Shown here: piece by piece, positions 6,241 through 7,819 of the stretch
Position numbering within the stretch: position 1 is the stretch's first letter
Layout of the letters: every line of letters begins with the position of its first letter
Assembly (NCBI GenBank): GCA_051648365.1
Contig: JBOFEZ010000070.1
Location: forward strand, 1 to 7,819
Direction of reading: 5' to 3'
Source of the DNA: JAGNZR01 sp051648365
Lineage (GTDB): Bacteria > Fusobacteriota > Fusobacteriia > Fusobacteriales > Fusobacteriaceae
Length of the DNA: 7,819 nucleotides
Made by a program: the position numbers and the translations under genes
Notes under the pieces: model-generated
Seen by the model: the letters and a program-made list of their open reading frames with translations, nothing else
What the model was told of the DNA's origin: nothing
The model's database searches: none

Positions 6241-7647
6241 ATGAAAAAGTTTATGAATTCTAATTTTTTACTAAAAAATGATGTAAGTAGAAACCTGTAT
6301 CATGACTTTGCAGAAAAAATGCCAATATTTGATTATCATTGTCACTTAAGTCCTAAAGAGATAGCAGAGAATAAAAATTATGAGAATCTAACTCAAATAT
6401 GGCTTTGTGGAGATCATTATAAATGGAGAGGAATGAGATCTAATGGAATAGAAGAAAAATATATTACTGGAGATGCAAGTGATTATGAAAAATTTCTAGC
6501 GTTTGCTGAAACTATGGAATATGCTTATGGAAATCCTTTATTTCATTGGTCACATTTAGAATTAAAGCGATACTTTGGAATAGAAGAAGTTATAAATAGG
6601 AATAATGCGGAGTTGATATGGGAAAAAGCAAATCAAATGTTGAAAACTGAGAATTTCAGAGCAAAAAAACTAATAGAGAATTCTAATGTAAAAGCTTTAT
6701 GTACAACAGATGACCCTATAGATACCTTGGAATATCATAAAGAGATTGCTGGAGATAAAAATTTCAAAGTAAAAGTTCTTCCTACTTTTAGACCCGACAA
6801 AGCTTTTTTCATTGAAAAATATGAATACATATCTTGGTTAAAAAAATTAGAAGAAGTATCAGAAATTAAAATTTCTACATTTGAAAATTTAATCATAGCA
6901 TTAGATAAAAGAATTGAATTTTTCAAGATTATGGGCTGTGTTGTTACCGACTTAAGTATAGAGAAGCCATTTTTTAAAAAAGATAAAAATAATATTATAG
7001 AAGATATATTTTTAAAAAAAATAAATGGAGAAGAATTAAATTGTGATGAAATAGAAATTTACAAAACAAAACTTTTTGTAGAGCTAGGGAAGATATATCA
7101 TAAAAATGATTTGGGAATGCAGATCCATATGGGAGCTTTAAGAAATAACAATGAAAGAATGTTTAATGAATTAGGTTCGGATATTGGATTTGACTCTATA
7201 GCTGATTATAATTATGCTGAAAGTTTATCAAAACTTTTAAATGAACTCGATAAAGAAAACAAATTATCTAGAACGATACTTTATTGCCTAAACCCTAAAG
7301 ATAATGAAGTTTTAGCAACTATGATTGGTAATTTTCAAAAAAACGGCATACCAGGAAAAATACAATTTGGATCTGGATGGTGGTTTAATGATCAAAAAGA
7401 TGGAATGATTCGTCAAATGACAACTTTATCTCAATTAGGACTTTTAAGAAGATTCGTTGGAATGTTAACAGATTCAAGAAGTTTTCTTTCGTATACACGA
7501 CATGAATATTTCAGAAGAATTTTATGTAATTTAATTGGAACTTGGGTAGAAGAGGGAGAGATTCCTTATGATAAAAAAATACTTAGTGCAATGGTTCAAG
7601 AAATTTGTTTTTATAATGCACAAAATTATTTTAATGTCGAGATATAG
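6241..7647 (+). CDS. uxaC: uronate isomerase (glucuronate isomerase)
   Basis: Isomerises D-glucuronate to D-fructuronate (and D-galacturonate to D-tagaturonate) in the cytoplasm, the first step of hexuronate breakdown. The protein has 468 residues, the usual length, and is a member of the amidohydrolase superfamily. FDYHCHLSPKEIAEN (30-44) holds the metal-binding His33-x-His35; LCGDHYKWRGMRSNG (55-69), GNPLFHWSHLELKRYFGI (97-114), CTTDDPIDTLEYH (154-166), QIHMGALRNNNERMF (294-308), GSGWWFND (377-384) and FVGMLTDSRSFLSYTRHEYF (405-424) are all family hallmarks, and Asp411 is the conserved barrel-end acid. The last motifs resemble E. coli UxaC closely. ATG at 6241 is preceded by AGGAG at 6230-6234 with 6 bases spacing. 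It is the last gene before the cluster's terminator. The upstream mannonate oxidoreductase points to the glucuronate branch rather than the galacturonate branch. Confidence 0.97.
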   Translation: MKKFMNSNFLLKNDVSRNLYHDFAEKMPIFDYHCHLSPKEIAENKNYENLTQIWLCGDHYKWRGMRSNGIEEKYITGDASDYEKFLAFAETMEYAYGNPLFHWSHLELKRYFGIEEVINRNNAELIWEKANQMLKTENFRAKKLIENSNVKALCTTDDPIDTLEYHKEIAGDKNFKVKVLPTFRPDKAFFIEKYEYISWLKKLEEVSEIKISTFENLIIALDKRIEFFKIMGCVVTDLSIEKPFFKKDKNNIIEDIFLKKINGEELNCDEIEIYKTKLFVELGKIYHKNDLGMQIHMGALRNNNERMFNELGSDIGFDSIADYNYAESLSKLLNELDKENKLSRTILYCLNPKDNEVLATMIGNFQKNGIPGKIQFGSGWWFNDQKDGMIRQMTTLSQLGLLRRFVGMLTDSRSFLSYTRHEYFRRILCNLIGTWVEEGEIPYDKKILSAMVQEICFYNAQNYFNVEI

Positions 7648-7653
7648 ATTTAT

Positions 7654-7684
7654 CACTCTATTTGGGTCTGTCCCAAATAGAGTG
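7654..7684. repeat. 13-bp perfect inverted repeat (palindromic hairpin) after uxaC
   Basis: CACTCTATTTGGG (7654-7666) and CCCAAATAGAGTG (7672-7684) pair without a mismatch around a TCTGT loop. With a one-base bulge at 7653, the stem extends by five more A-T pairs (7648-7652 with 7685-7689). It starts 7 bases after the uxaC stop. No run of T follows on either strand, so it is not a textbook intrinsic terminator. It may protect the mRNA 3' end, act as a weak bidirectional terminator, or be a small dispersed palindromic element or an insertion-sequence end remnant. The structure is certain; the role is open. Confidence 0.85.
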
Positions 7685-7721
7685 TAAATTCATTTCTTGG
7701 CTATTAATTTTTAAATGTCCT

Positions 7722-7750
7722 GAGAGCTGCTTTGGTAGCTCTCTTTTTTT
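7722..7750 (+). terminator. intrinsic terminator at the end of the uronate cluster
   Basis: GAGAGCTGC (7722-7730) pairs with GTAGCTCTC (7735-7743), nine pairs with one G-T wobble, around a TTTG loop, followed directly by seven T (7744-7750). It lies 74 bases after the uxaC stop codon and is of plus-strand polarity, so it most likely ends the uxaC transcript. Confidence 0.9.
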
Positions 7751-7819
7751 AAAGATACTTTTCTAATCTGTCTCCATATTCGATTACTAATATTCTTAAA
7801 ATCTTTTCCCAATTTCTAA
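7749..7819 (-). CDS. possible C-terminal end of a convergent gene, unknown product
   Basis: On the minus strand a frame is open from the window edge (first whole codon at 7817) to a TAA at 7749-7751, 22 codons and a stop. The peptide ends NWEKILRILVIEYGDRLEKYL. Its mix of charged and hydrophobic residues and its codons (AGA, TTA, GAA, ATA) look like the coding style of the genes in this window. I do not recognise the protein. An open stretch this short arises easily by chance in AT-rich DNA, so this is a weak call. If real, the gene converges on uxaC. Confidence 0.35.
   Translation of the reverse strand, partial: RNWEKILRILVIEYGDRLEKYL

Overview
The window is AT-rich (about one third G+C by eye). 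Arginine is coded almost only by AGA, ATA is common for isoleucine, and ribosome binding sites are of the AGGAG type. This fits a fermentative low-GC anaerobe, most likely of the Fusobacteriota, with a clostridial Firmicute as the alternative. The assignment is inference from composition and gene content; there is no rRNA or other phylogenetic marker here.

All confident genes lie on the plus strand and read as one catabolic gene cluster for D-glucuronate, or for a glycoside that yields it. From left to right: the last 51 codons of a short-chain dehydrogenase of the D-mannonate oxidoreductase (fructuronate reductase) type (1-158); a three-gene TRAP transporter, dctP (203-1195), dctQ (1270-1752) and dctM (1754-3058); a cytoplasmic family 31 glycoside hydrolase (3102-5462); a GntR/FCD repressor-type regulator with a TTG start (5490-6161); and uronate isomerase uxaC (6241-7647). 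Spacing is tight (1 to 79 bases), with two internal terminator-like hairpins: one between dctP and dctQ (1207-1250) and one between gntR and uxaC (6171-6215). The cluster ends in a 13-bp perfect palindrome (7654-7684) followed by a canonical intrinsic terminator (7722-7750). The last 70 bases may hold the 3' end of a convergent minus-strand gene.

Proposed working: the binding protein DctP captures an acidic sugar and the DctQ/DctM membrane proteins import it with sodium. The family 31 enzyme, which has no signal peptide, opens an alpha-glycosidic bond inside the cell. UxaC turns glucuronate into fructuronate, and the SDR enzyme reduces fructuronate to mannonate. A mannonate dehydratase and the KDG enzymes would be expected outside the window. 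The FCD regulator probably senses a pathway acid.

The least ordinary element is the family 31 hydrolase. Its catalytic aspartates are in place, but the sugar-recognition strand differs from that of classical alpha-glucosidases, and it sits among uronate genes with no other glycoside importer in view.
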